This document shows, piece after piece, positions 1-11,028 of a stretch of DNA of 64,000 nt (positions are counted from its first letter, which is position 1; each line of letters opens with the position of its first letter). Origin of the DNA: Thelephora terrestris (Eukaryota; Basidiomycota; Agaricomycetes; Thelephorales; Thelephoraceae); assembly GCA_015956445.1 (NCBI GenBank), contig WIUZ02000004.1:1240001-1304000 (forward strand), written 5' to 3'. The translations under genes were made by a program, and so were the position numbers. The notes under the pieces were generated by a model. The model had not been told where the DNA came from and searched no databases. It saw only the letters and a program-made list of their open reading frames with translations.

Positions 1-35
1 AACAGGCGGAGAATGGTTTGGTAAAATGTACCGCT

Positions 36-1887
36 TCATCTGTTCTTCCAGCTGGTGACTCCCGTAACGAAGTCCATCTCGGAGGCGGGGATCCACTTTG
101 TCTTGTACCAGAACTTGTATCCGAAGAACATGATGAAGAAGAATGGGATCGGGAAGTAGTTGGTTATGAAAGAGGCGGTGTTCCAGTTGCCCTTGAGGAA
201 AACCCCCCAGTCGGCGAAGATGATGATGACGACCGTCCACGTCAGACCCCACCAAGCGGCGTATGGGGTGAGCTTGCTGTGCCATGGGAGGCTCTCAAGG
301 CTGATTCCTTGCGCCTTCAACCCTTGTCTGAAACGGATACCGGTGAGACAGATACCGAGCCAGTTGAACATCCCAGACACCGCGCTCATGTTGGAGAACC
401 AGTTGAAGACTGTGCTCGACGACTCGGAAACACCCATGTAGGACAGGGCGCCAAGAATGGCGCAAAGGGCCAACGAGAAGATGGGCGTTCCTCTGGAGTT
501 GGTGCGAGCGAAGATCTTGGGGGCCTGACCGGTCTTGGCGAGACCGTATAAGGCGCGGGAGGAGGTGTACAGATCGGAAGAGCCGGCAGACCAAGCAGAG
601 GCTATAACAGTCGATGGTCAGAATCTGTTCGCATCAGAGCAAGGAGGACATACTCAAGAAGCAGGCGTTAGCGATGTGGGGAAGGACCTTGATTCCGGAC
701 CTCTGGATGGCAATGACCCAGGCCGAGGAGGCGGCGTTACCTGTATCGGTGACAAGGCCTGGGTCGTTATATGGGCATATCAAACCGAGCATGAAGACGC
801 CGAGGATATAGAAGAGGAGGATACGGACCCAGACGCCACGAACCGCGATCGGGATGTTCTTGGTCGGATTATGGGTTTCGGCAGCGGTCATTCCGAGAAT
901 CTCAGTACCGAGAAATGCGTAGGCAGCACCGATCAGAACAGACCAGAAACCAGCGAAACGGCCGGTAGCACCCGGGATATCGTGGTATTGGGTGAGAGCC
1001 CCAGGGTTATGCTGGGACAAGCAAACTTGGTTATCAGATTGGGACACAATGAGATATAAAGCGTACCCAATAGCGGAATCCAAGACGGTCATGGTCCGGA
1101 GCACCACCAAGGTCGATAACGAGCCCGAGGATGATGAGACCAATTATGGTGATGACCTTGACGGATGCGAACCAAAATTCGCATTCTCCGAAGGCGCGGG
1201 TGCCCAAAAAGTTGATGACGATAACGACGACACCAGTCATGGTAATCCAAGCCGCATTATTGACTTTGTTGTCCCAGTCTATAAGCGGTCATAAGCGATA
1301 TCAGTATTGACTTTCACGATGCTGATTGAACGGCCGAATTAGAACCAAAACGTACAATTAATGAGGATGGCGGTGGCAGACAATTCAGAGGGAAGGGCAA
1401 CAACCCAAGAGTACCAATAATTCCACCTATGGGTAAAACATTAGTGTTATCCCGCGATGGAGAGTTGCGGACACTTACCCCATAGCAAAAGCCATAGCGG
1501 GGTCAACGAATCGCCCAGCAAGCGTAATTTGACCGCCGGGAACCGGGAGGAGTGTGGTCAACTCTCCCAGGCACAGCATGACCGAGACACAGGCAGAGGA
1601 TACAATGAGGTATCCGAGCAGGAGACCCAGAGGGCCACCAGCAGCGAGAGATTTTGCAGTGCCCAAAAAGAGACCGGTGCCGATGACACCGCCGATACTG
1701 CAAGTGTGTTGATCGCCAGTCAGTCTAACAGGGAGCCTGGAGGGGGTATTTTGTGTGGCACTCACGAGATCATTTGGGCATGGCGATTCTTCAATCCACG
1801 ATGAAGTTCGCTGTCGGGGCTCACGAGCTCCTTCTCTACATTGGGGTCCGTGTTTGCGATGGATCTTTTCTCGTCTTCGTCAGACAT
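36..1887 (-). CDS. Amino acid permease, copy A
   Basis: Plasma-membrane amino acid/proton symporter of the fungal YAT group in the APC superfamily. The start is the ATG at 1887 (MSDEDEKRSI). Exon 1 (1887-1766) ends in QMIS and a GTGAGT donor, and the frame resumes at 1697 with IGGVIGTGLFLG, the conserved first membrane helix. Further exons carry LLGYLIVSSACVSV, GAAYAFLGTEILGMTAAE and, after a small intron near 597-645, TSAWSAGSSDLYTSSRALYG, a family hallmark. The protein ends SWKNR. About 12 helices can be counted across the exons, the normal number. It heads a three-gene tandem array in one orientation. The last ~44 codons differ from copies B and C, while the rest is identical to B. Substrate range cannot be read from sequence. 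Confidence 0.9.
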
Positions 1888-2056
1888 CCCTGCTGGGGTT
1901 CAAGAACGGGAGGGTATTCGAAAAACGGTTGAGATGGGTTGCGTCAAAGCCGTGCTTTGGAAGGCCAGAGACGGCTTCAGAACCAAAGTGTGAGGAGGTG
2001 CTCTGAGAGGAAGAGTGAACACAAAGAACGACGATTTTTGCGGATGGAGTGTTATC

Positions 2057-2066
2057 AATAAATATG
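2057..2066 (-). promoter_or_regulatory. TATA-like element of permease A
   Basis: On the minus strand this reads GCATATTTATTGA, about 170 bp before the ATG of copy A. An identical copy lies at 5526-5535 before permease B. A similar element precedes the diverged copy C, so it looks conserved by function. No transcript start can be read directly. Confidence 0.35.
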
Positions 2067-2222
2067 CACGCACACGCGCTGACCAGTCCGTTGTATTTGG
2101 AAGTCGCCATGCCGGAAGTTGATACGGGGAAGCATCTGAACCGGTTTGGGCATGTACCCGGCCCACACTCCCCCGCGCGACCGGGTAATTGAGTTACCCC
2201 TCCGAGACTGTGTTATGCACAT

Positions 2223-2633
2223 TCATTCCCAATATGCAGAACTTGGAGTAGGTGGCTTGTACGGCATGACCGGGGTTAGATACTGTGTTGGGATACCAGG
2301 AACGTTGTGGCTGGGGTATTGAACATTCTCGTCGGTCTCGGCGGAGCTGGAAGAGCGACGGATGCCGCCACCATCTGTGTAAGACCCCGCACAACGCGTC
2401 CGCCTAGAGCCTGGTTGTCCCTGTCCATGCGCTTCAGAAAGGTCAACAGTTTTCTCGCCTCCTGAGCATGGAGCCGACTGAATAGCTGCAAAGATGCTGA
2501 ATGTCACCACCTCTAACCCCACTTCAACCGCGTGTCCAAGTGGTGAGGGCACTTCGGTAGTCAGGGAAAAATCGGTGGCGAAGGGTTCGGTCAACAGTCC
2601 GATGTCAATCGCTCGACCGAGTGCAAGCAACAT
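2223..2633 (-). CDS. Unassigned ORF between permeases (copy 1)
   Basis: A 136-codon frame with a true ATG (MLLALGRAIDIG) and stop, 336 bp upstream of permease A on the same strand. Its tail (NVPGIPTQYLTPVMPY) is rich in proline and tyrosine and looks more like coding sequence than chance. The overlapping frame is also open for 71 codons and no splice pattern decides between them. I recognise no family. It may be a small gene, a terminal exon or a relic. It is duplicated exactly at 5692-6102. Confidence 0.2.
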   Translation of the reverse strand: MLLALGRAIDIGLLTEPFATDFSLTTEVPSPLGHAVEVGLEVVTFSIFAAIQSAPCSGGEKTVDLSEAHGQGQPGSRRTRCAGSYTDGGGIRRSSSSAETDENVQYPSHNVPGIPTQYLTPVMPYKPPTPSSAYWE

Positions 2634-3504
2634 CGGTGCGCGCTTGCACTGCTCCAGTGCCGTCTGTGATCAAGTGCTATCGGGGGAGAAACATTGTGCT
2701 TGAAGGGTTTGAAGCTTGACACTGCGCTGGTGGAGGGCATAGCGATGGGCTCGTTAATTGGAACCTATCGAAAGAGAGAGAGGATTACCACCACTGACCA
2801 CCGCTTCAACCCCGTTAATTCCCATGAAATCAGGTGCTCTAGACCCTGTTTATTGAGATATTCTTGAAGGCACTCCCAGTGGGGCCAATTGAGGAATCTC
2901 CGCCGTCCGGATCCCACGGAAGTATTCTATCATTGATGGGAGCGGGCGCCGAGGGGATGATGAGGGAAACAAGGTTTCCCACGTTTGCAGCGCCCCCGGA
3001 TTTCCTGAGCAAACGGACAAAGTCACCTGACCAGCCGGAGGACCTTACCTGTAAAAGATGTATGAATCGTGGGAACGTTTTGAATATCGAATACCAATAT
3101 ATCACCCCTGGCTCGAGGGTCAGGGGGATGGACTTTACCATTCGAGACGGTGCTTCTAAACCGCACAATAACCGTAGAATAAGAGACTCTATCGCGGGGT
3201 TCCTGACCCTGCAGAATTGTTGGGTCCTGACAGCATCCCTGTACGGGTTTGGCATTCATTGGCTTTATGCGTACCCAGCGTAAACCCTACGGACAGAGTC
3301 GCTCAGTCACCCAATGATTCACTGATGTGTCTCGACTTTAAGATTGGGAAACCAGTCAAACTACACTGCACCTTTCATAACATTTTTTTGGTGAAGAGCG
3401 AGTGCCAACAAAACGTAAACTTAGCAATACATTATAGATAAGCTCCATGGGATATCCGACAAGGGAAAGGATAACCAAAGACCGGGTTGGTAAAATCGAC
3501 CGCT

Positions 3505-5356
3505 TCACTGCTCCTTCCAACTGGTGATGCCGGTGACGAAGTCCATCTCGGAAGCGGCGATCCACTTGGTCTTGTGCCAGAACTTGTATCCGAAGTACAT
3601 GATGAAGAAGAATGGGATCGGGAAGTAGTTGGTGATGAAAGAGGCGGTGTTCCAGTTGCCCTTGAGGAAAACCCCCCAGTCGGCGAAGATGATGATGACG
3701 ACCGTCCACGTCAGACCCCACCAAGCGGCGTATGGGGTGAGCTTGCTGTGCCATGGGAGGCTCTCAAGGCTGATTCCTTGCGCCTTCAACCCTTGTCTGA
3801 AACGGATACCGGTGAGACAGATACCGAGCCAGTTGAACATCCCAGACACCGCGCTCATGTTGGAGAACCAGTTGAAGACTGTGCTCGACGACTCGGAAAC
3901 ACCCATGTAGGACAGGGCGCCAAGAATGGCGCAAAGGGCCAACGAGAAGATGGGCGTTCCTCTGGAGTTGGTGCGAGCGAAGATCTTGGGGGCCTGACCG
4001 GTCTTGGCGAGACCGTATAAGGCGCGGGAGGAGGTGTACAGATCGGAAGAGCCGGCAGACCAAGCAGAGGCTATAACAGTCGATGGTCAGAATCTGTTCG
4101 CATCAGAGCAAGGAGGACATACTCAAGAAGCAGGCGTTAGCGATGTGGGGAAGGACCTTGATTCCGGACCTCTGGATGGCAATGACCCAGGCCGAGGAGG
4201 CGGCGTTACCTGTATCGGTGACAAGGCCTGGGTCGTTATATGGGCATATCAAACCGAGCATGAAGACGCCGAGGATATAGAAGAGGAGGATACGGACCCA
4301 GACGCCACGAACCGCGATCGGGATGTTCTTGGTCGGATTATGGGTTTCGGCAGCGGTCATTCCGAGAATCTCAGTACCGAGAAATGCGTAGGCAGCACCG
4401 ATCAGAACAGACCAGAAACCAGCGAAACGGCCGGTAGCACCCGGGATATCGTGGTATTGGGTGAGAGCCCCAGGGTTATGCTGGGACAAGCAAACTTGGT
4501 TATCAGATTGGGACACAATGAGATATAAAGCGTACCCAATAGCGGAATCCAAGACGGTCATGGTCCGGAGCACCACCAAGGTCGATAACGAGCCCGAGGA
4601 TGATGAGACCAATTATGGTGATGACCTTGACGGATGCGAACCAAAATTCGCATTCTCCGAAGGCGCGGGTGCCCAAAAAGTTGATGACGATAACGACGAC
4701 ACCAGTCATGGTAATCCAAGCCGCATTATTGACTTTGTTGTCCCAGTCTATAAGCGGTCATAAGCGATATCAGTATTGACTTTCACGATGCTGATTGAAC
4801 GGCCGAATTAGAACCAAAACGTACAATTAATGAGGATGGCGGTGGCAGACAATTCAGAGGGAAGGGCAACAACCCAAGAGTACCAATAATTCCACCTATG
4901 GGTAAAACATTAGTGTTATCCCGCGATGGAGAGTTGCGGACACTTACCCCATAGCAAAAGCCATAGCGGGGTCAACGAATCGCCCAGCAAGCGTAATTTG
5001 ACCGCCGGGAACCGGGAGGAGTGTGGTCAACTCTCCCAGGCACAGCATGACCGAGACACAGGCAGAGGATACAATGAGGTATCCGAGCAGGAGACCCAGA
5101 GGGCCACCAGCAGCGAGAGATTTTGCAGTGCCCAAAAAGAGACCGGTGCCGATGACACCGCCGATACTGCAAGTGTGTTGATCGCCAGTCAGTCTAACAG
5201 GGAGCCTGGAGGGGGTATTTTGTGTGGCACTCACGAGATCATTTGGGCATGGCGATTCTTCAATCCACGATGAAGTTCGCTGTCGGGGCTCACGAGCTCC
5301 TTCTCTACATTGGGGTCCGTGTTTGCGATGGATCTTTTCTCGTCTTCGTCAGACAT
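3505..5356 (-). CDS. Amino acid permease, copy B (A/C hybrid)
   Basis: Same exon layout as copy A, with the ATG at 5356 and first splice at the same relative place. From the N-terminus to about 44 codons before the stop it is identical to A. The last ~44 codons (ending ITSWKEQ) and the downstream flank match copy C instead. The switch lies between 3635 and 3642. The frame stays open throughout, so the hybrid should be a working transporter. Its upstream region equals that of A, so A and B should be expressed alike unless wider context differs. Confidence 0.9.
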
Positions 5357-6973
5357 CCCTGCTGGGGTTCAAGAACGGGAGGGTATTCGAAAAACGGTTG
5401 AGATGGGTTGCGTCAAAGCCGTGCTTTGGAAGGCCAGAGACGGCTTCAGAACCAAAGTGTGAGGAGGTGCTCTGAGAGGAAGAGTGAACACAAAGAACGA
5501 CGATTTTTGCGGATGGAGTGTTATCAATAAATATGCACGCACACGCGCTGACCAGTCCGTTGTATTTGGAAGTCGCCATGCCGGAAGTTGATACGGGGAA
5601 GCATCTGAACCGGTTTGGGCATGTACCCGGCCCACACTCCCCCGCGCGACCGGGTAATTGAGTTACCCCTCCGAGACTGTGTTATGCACATTCATTCCCA
5701 ATATGCAGAACTTGGAGTAGGTGGCTTGTACGGCATGACCGGGGTTAGATACTGTGTTGGGATACCAGGAACGTTGTGGCTGGGGTATTGAACATTCTCG
5801 TCGGTCTCGGCGGAGCTGGAAGAGCGACGGATGCCGCCACCATCTGTGTAAGACCCCGCACAACGCGTCCGCCTAGAGCCTGGTTGTCCCTGTCCATGCG
5901 CTTCAGAAAGGTCAACAGTTTTCTCGCCTCCTGAGCATGGAGCCGACTGAATAGCTGCAAAGATGCTGAATGTCACCACCTCTAACCCCACTTCAACCGC
6001 GTGTCCAAGTGGTGAGGGCACTTCGGTAGTCAGGGAAAAATCGGTGGCGAAGGGTTCGGTCAACAGTCCGATGTCAATCGCTCGACCGAGTGCAAGCAAC
6101 ATCGGTGCGCGCTTGCACTGCTCCAGTGCCGTCTGTGATCAAGTGCTATCGGGGGAGAAACATTGTGCTTGAAGGGTTTGAAGCTTGACACTGCGCTGGT
6201 GGAGGGCATAGCGATGGGCTCGTTAATTGGAACCTATCGAAAGAGAGAGAGGATTACCACCACTGACCACCGCTTCAACCCCGTTAATTCCCATGAAATC
6301 AGGTGCTCTAGACCCTGTTTATTGAGATATTCTTGAAGGCACTCCCAGTGGGGCCAATTGAGGAATCTCCGCCGTCCGGATCCCACGGAAGTATTCTATC
6401 ATTGATGGGAGCGGGCGCCGAGGGGATGATGAGGGAAACAAGGTTTCCCACGTTTGCAGCGCCCCCGGATTTCCTGAGCAAACGGACAAAGTCACCTGAC
6501 CAGCCGGAGGACCTTACCTGTAAAAGATGTATGAATCGTGGGAACGTTTTGAATATCGAATACCAATATATCACCCCTGGCTCGAGGGTCAGGGGGATGG
6601 ACTTTACCATTCGAGACGGTGCTTCTAAACCGCACAATAACCGTAGAATAAGAGACTCTATCGCGGGGTTCCTGACCCTGCAGAATTGTTGGGTCCTGAC
6701 AGCATCCCTGTACGGGTTTGGCATTCATTGGCTTTATGCGTACCCAGCGTAAACCCTACGGACAGAGTCGCTCAGTCACCCAATGATTCACTGATGTGTC
6801 TCGACTTTAAGATTGGGAAACCAGTCAAACTACACTGCACCTTTCATAACATTTTTTTGGTGAAGAGCGAGTGCCAACAAAACGTAAACTTAGCAATACA
6901 TTATAGATAAGCTCCATGGGATATCCGACAAGGGAAAGGATAACCAAAGACCGGGTTGGTAAAATCGACCGCT
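5357..6973. other. Spacer between permeases B and C
   Basis: An exact repeat of the 1888-3504 spacer, with the same TATA-like element, unassigned frames and downstream flank. Nothing distinguishes it from the first spacer. Confidence 0.6.
5692..6102 (-). CDS. Unassigned ORF between permeases (copy 2)
   Basis: Exact copy of the 136-codon frame at 2223-2633, carried along in the tandem duplication. Because the units are so recent, preservation of the frame here is no evidence of selection. Confidence 0.2.
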   Translation of the reverse strand: MLLALGRAIDIGLLTEPFATDFSLTTEVPSPLGHAVEVGLEVVTFSIFAAIQSAPCSGGEKTVDLSEAHGQGQPGSRRTRCAGSYTDGGGIRRSSSSAETDENVQYPSHNVPGIPTQYLTPVMPYKPPTPSSAYWE

Positions 6974-8819
6974 TCACTGCTCCTTCCAACTGGTGATGCC
7001 GGTGACGAAGTCCATCTCGGAAGCGGCGATCCACTTGGTCTTGTGCCAGAACTTGTATCCGAAGTACATGATGAAGAAGAATGGGATCGGGAAGTAGTTG
7101 GTGATGAAAGACGCGTGGTCCCAGTTGCCCTTGAGGAAGACCTCCCAGTCGGCGAAGATGATGATAACGACCGTCCACATCAGACCCCACCAAGCGGCAT
7201 ATGGGGTAAGTTTGCTGTAATACGGAAGGTTCTCGGGTTTGATTCCCTGTGCCTTCAAACCCTGTCTGAACCGGATACCAGTGAGGCAAATACCGAGCCA
7301 GTTGAACATTCCAGATACGGCGCTCATGTTGGAGAACCAATTGAAGACTGTGCTCGACGACGCGGAGACCCCCATGTAGGATAGGGCGCCGAGGATGGCG
7401 CAAAGGGCCAACGAGTAAATGGGCGTTCCTCTGGAGTTGGTGCGAGCGAAGATCTTGGGGGCCTGACCGGTACTGGCGAGACCGTACAATGCGCGGGAGG
7501 ATGTGTACAAATCTGAGGAGCCGGCGGACCAAGCAGAGGCTACAATGGTCGATGGTTAGAATCTGTGCGCATCAGAGCAAGGTTGACATACTCAAGAAGC
7601 AGGCATTGGCGATGTGGGGAAGGACCTTGATTCCGGACCTCTGAATGGCAATGACCCAGGCAGAGGAAGCGGCGTTACCGGTATCGGTGACGAGGCGTGG
7701 GTCGTTGTACGGGCATATCAAACCGAGAATGAAGACACCGAGGATATAGAACAGGAGGATACGGACCCAGACACCGCGAACGGCCTTCGGGATGTTCTTG
7801 GTCGGGTTGCGAGTTTCGGCCGCGGTCATTCCGAGGATCTCAGTTCCCAGGAACGCGTAGGCGGCACCGATCAGAACAGACCAGAAACCAGCGAAACGGC
7901 CCGTAGAACCAGTAATACCATGGTATTGGGTGAGAGCGCCAGGGTTATGCTGGGACAAACAAACCCGGTTATTCTCTTGCTAGATCAAGACAGGATACAA
8001 AACATACCCAATAGCGGAATCCAAGACGGTCATGGTCCGGAGCACCACCAAGGTCGATAACGAGACCGAGGATGATGAGACCAATGATGGTGATGACCTT
8101 GACGGATGCGAACCAAAATTCGCATTCCCCGAAGGCGCGGGTGCCCATAAAGTTGATAAGGACAACGACAACGCCAATTATGGTAATCCAAGCGGCGTTG
8201 TTGATTGTGTCGTTCCAGTCTACAAGCGTTCATCAGTATCGAATGTTGGTGGCGAAGTAAGAGGCTAGCGTACAGTTAATGAGAACGGCGGCGGCGGACA
8301 ATTCAGCGGGAAGAGTGACGACCCAAGAGTACCAATAGTTCCAGCTAAGAATAGAACCGGGTCAGAACGGCGTTATCCCGTAATGGAGACCTGCGATCGC
8401 CTTACCCCATAGCAAAAGCCATAGCGGGGTCAATAAACCGCCCAGCGAGCGTGATTTGACCGCCAGGGACCGGAAGGAGTGTGGTCAACTCTCCCAGACA
8501 CAACATGACCGAGACACAAGCCGATGACACGATGAGGTATCCGAGCAGGAGGCCCAGAGGACCTCCAGCAGCGAGAGATTTTGCAGTTCCCAAGAAGAGA
8601 CCAGTGCCGATGACACCGCCGATGCTATCATTCCCGGTCAACCTAACGAAGAGGATGCACCGTAGGTGGCACTCACGAGATCATTTGAGCGTGGCGATTC
8701 TTCAATCCACGATGAAGCTCGCTGTCTGGGCCCACAAGCTCTTTCTCGACATTGGGGTCGACGTCATGATGTTCGTTGGACCTTTTCTCGTAGTCTTTGT
8801 TCTCGTTGTCGTCAGACAT
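6974..8819 (-). CDS. Amino acid permease, copy C
   Basis: Third APC/YAT-type permease. The ATG is at 8819 (MSDDNENKDYEKRS), with an N-terminal tail longer than in A and B. The first splice again falls after QMIS. Conserved blocks are IGGVIGTGLFLG, PVPGGQITLAGRFIDPAMAF, GAAYAFLGTEILGMTAAE, SAWSAGSSDLYTSSRALYG and the C-terminus ITSWKEQ. It differs from A/B at many silent and some coding sites, with indels in introns and promoter, so it is an older duplicate. Its 3' end and flank donated the tail of copy B. Confidence 0.9.
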
Positions 8820-9630
8820 CCCTGCTGGGGTTCGAGGACGGGGAGATATTCAACGGGATGGGGTATTTTAAGGAGGTCTTTACAACCAAAGTGCGCGGGG
8901 GATGCTCCGAGAGGAAGGGGGGAGGGCACAGAGAAGAGCCATTGTGGCTGGTGGAGTGAAATGAATAAATACGGCGCGAAGAATTCGTTGCATGCGGCAG
9001 GTGCCATACGGGAAGGTGGGTGTTGAAATGAATGATACAGTAAGTAGAAGCGCCCGATCCGGCCATGTGCATTTGAATTCTCTGAACCCGGCTGCACTAA
9101 CTGACACTTCCCGGAGCGGGATCTCGAGCACATGATTCCATCCCCGATCTGCCAATTCCCTTCCACATGCAACGTCCTCCAGCCCGTTGGGTCGACATAC
9201 GCTGCTAGAGTGGGACCCGGAAACACATCTCGCCCGTTCTCGCTCAGCCGACCTCGTGGTAAAGACAATCGACTAGTGATTGATCGTATCTGTGATCGAC
9301 TTCGAAAATGTCTGATGTGCATTCAGCCACTCCGAGGGGCTCTGGTTATCATCCTGGCTTCTTATCTCACACCCTCAACACAGTAATGCCTTGTAATCAA
9401 TGCTCGTACGTACGAGGCTACGCACTGCATCCCTGGAAATCTGATTATCACCTATTCGGCATGATCAACCGCATTTCAATTAAAAATTAAATTTCCCCTA
9501 CAATGTCCAAGTAAGAAGTACAAAGCGTCCGTTGGTGGCTGTCCAGACAACCAGGCTGAAACGGATATTTAAGCCTTCCAAAGAAGCCGAAAGATAAGAA
9601 GATAAGAAGTGCCAGTTGAACGGAAGAAAA
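8820..9630. other. Promoter side of permease C and intergenic DNA
   Basis: Apart from the TATA-like element I see no gene. A minus-strand frame runs through 8702-9322, but it overlaps permease exon 1 in another frame and resembles nothing known. The last part is probably the 3' UTR of the next gene. Confidence 0.5.
8964..8971 (-). promoter_or_regulatory. TATA-like element of permease C
   Basis: Minus-strand TATTTATT, about 145 bp before the ATG of copy C. It aligns with the element before copies A and B although the surrounding DNA has diverged. Confidence 0.35.
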
Positions 9631-11028
9631 TCAGGGGTAGTACCCGTTGGTGTACGAATGATAAGGGTAGGCAGAGACAGCATCTGATTCAGTCCACAAG
9701 TTTCCAGCACCGGACATCATTGTAAGCCAGCGAGCCTTTTCCTTGGGAGTAGAAGCATCTTTCCGCAAAGGATGTTGATCTCCACTGCCCCTCTCGATGG
9801 CAAGGGAGGACGGTACCAGACAGTTCGGCTTGCGCGACCAACACGTAGAATTCAGTGTCTTGAGCTTGTCTCGACCTTGGGAGCTTCCATTCCTTCGAAG
9901 AGCCTCTTGGTTGCGAGCCTCCGCTAGAGGGATCAACGACACGTGACTGAGACCAGTTCCAGCATGAGCCAGCATCCGACCACGAGACTTGATAGCATCC
10001 TCCTCGAGACGGCGGGTCCGATCGCGCTTCTTGGCCTCCTCTAGGCTGATCAACTCAAGCTTTGCAGTATTCCCGCCCCCAGCGTTGACCATAAGTGAAT
10101 CGACGGGAGCAGCAGCTGAAGGCGAAGGCGACGACAGAGGGACGGTACATTTGGTGGATTTCGCATCACGCTTGGCCTTCTCGGTGTGTCGGGCTTCGTC
10201 CAAGCTGATCAAAGGGACGATCCAGTTCGTAGGTGCCACTACCAGCCCATCTTCCCTCGCAGCCACGGCACCCCTGAGCGTCGGTCCCGCTTCTCGCATC
10301 TGACCCTCCACAACCTCGAGTACCTTCTCCTGGCCTTCTTTCGCTGTACGAGTAATACTTTCCTCCTCCCCGCGCTTTGCTTGTGCCTTGTTCCAAGCAA
10401 TCTCAGCGACCTCGCGCTTCAATCGACTGACCTCACGTTCGACCCGAACCTCTTTCTCCGACAGACGGTTGGCAGCACGATTGGCAGCACAATTCCTCCT
10501 CGAAACCTCGCGTCGTTGAGCCTCCTCCAGGGGTATCAATGGCGCAGCCTTGAGGACATTCTTCGCGCTGTCGCTGCAGATATCGATGGCGATAGCGCTA
10601 TCATGCTTCTCCCGTTGACCGGGTGAAACAAACATGATGGGTGGCGGTGGCACTGCGTCAGAATCCAGCCAGGTGGGGGCATGCGGTAGAGTATCACATT
10701 GGGATTTCCGGACGAGGTTAGAGGCATTTCCAAAGTAACGACTCCCACCGGTAAGACGATAGCCATGAGATTTGTGATACATGTGATCGAAGCCTCGTTT
10801 GGTGATGGTTGGCGTCTGACTGGCGACCTCGAGAGAGACGAGCTCGGACGCCCTAGATTTCCAATAGGTTTCACCTAGAAAAGTGACAGATGCGACGCGA
10901 GGGTTTCTGTGCATTCGGAGTTCGGGTTCGTGGGAAGCGAACAGAGATGTCGGAGGTAGTGGAACGGCGCCAGGCCCAGACGGTGACGGGGCCAATAGAG
11001 GAGTCGCAGAATTAGCTGGGGTTCTCAT
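9631..11028 (-). CDS. Hypothetical protein with recurring LI(P/S)LxEA motif
   Basis: Single-exon frame of 465 codons from the first ATG at 11028 (MRTPANSATPLL); the frame stays open further upstream without another ATG. I recognise no family. The N-terminus (1-130) is rich in P, S and T. A charged stretch at about 164-230 (RREVSRRN...EKEVRVEREVSRLKREV) predicts a coiled coil. A short motif recurs four times: LIPLEEAQRRE (~164), LISLDEARHTE (~273), LISLEEAKKRD (~326) and LIPLAEARNQE (~365), each followed by arginines or lysines. A weaker version, LVSLEVAS, is at ~63. The spacing is irregular, so it looks like a docking motif or amphipathic helix and not a folded repeat. Confidence 0.65.
   Translation of the reverse strand: MRTPANSATPLLAPSPSGPGAVPLPPTSLFASHEPELRMHRNPRVASVTFLGETYWKSRASELVSLEVASQTPTITKRGFDHMYHKSHGYRLTGGSRYFGNASNLVRKSQCDTLPHAPTWLDSDAVPPPPIMFVSPGQREKHDSAIAIDICSDSAKNVLKAAPLIPLEEAQRREVSRRNCAANRAANRLSEKEVRVEREVSRLKREVAEIAWNKAQAKRGEEESITRTAKEGQEKVLEVVEGQMREAGPTLRGAVAAREDGLVVAPTNWIVPLISLDEARHTEKAKRDAKSTKCTVPLSSPSPSAAAPVDSLMVNAGGGNTAKLELISLEEAKKRDRTRRLEEDAIKSRGRMLAHAGTGLSHVSLIPLAEARNQEALRRNGSSQGRDKLKTLNSTCWSRKPNCLVPSSLAIERGSGDQHPLRKDASTPKEKARWLTMMSGAGNLWTESDAVSAYPYHSYTNGYYP

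Larger units (their letters stand above)
1888..3504. other. Spacer between permeases A and B
   Basis: This is about 1.6 kb of mostly non-coding DNA, repeated exactly at 5357-6973. It holds the permease A promoter side, a 136-codon open frame (listed separately) and a ~420-bp block near 2839-3283 that is open on both strands. Neither frame of that block resembles a family I know. Confidence 0.6.
166..3634. repeat. Tandem duplication unit 1 (3,469 bp)
   Basis: This unit recurs head to tail as unit 2 at an offset of exactly 3,469 bp. It holds the body of permease A, its whole upstream region, and the last ~130 bp of permease B plus the DNA following it. Every stretch I compared between the units is identical, including non-coding DNA. 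The left edge is set by the last A/B difference at 165 (t in A, g in B). Confidence 0.92.
3635..7111. repeat. Tandem duplication unit 2
   Basis: Second copy of the 3,469-bp unit. It covers the body of permease B, the spacer and the 3' end of permease C. Identity with unit 1 continues to 7111 and stops at 7112, where copy C has c and copy B (3643) has g. The identical run is therefore 3,477 bp, and the extra 8 bp are shared by all three genes at the exchange point. Confidence 0.9.

Noticed and set aside
18-551. Long plus-strand frames opposite the permeases (e.g. 177 and 174 codons)
   Set aside because: They are antisense to conserved membrane-protein exons, are repeated wherever the permease is, and are explained by codon usage of the real gene.
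2839-3283. Overlapping ~138-codon frames on both strands in the permease spacer
   Set aside because: Open both ways with no family resemblance or splice logic; probably chance in GC-rich DNA.
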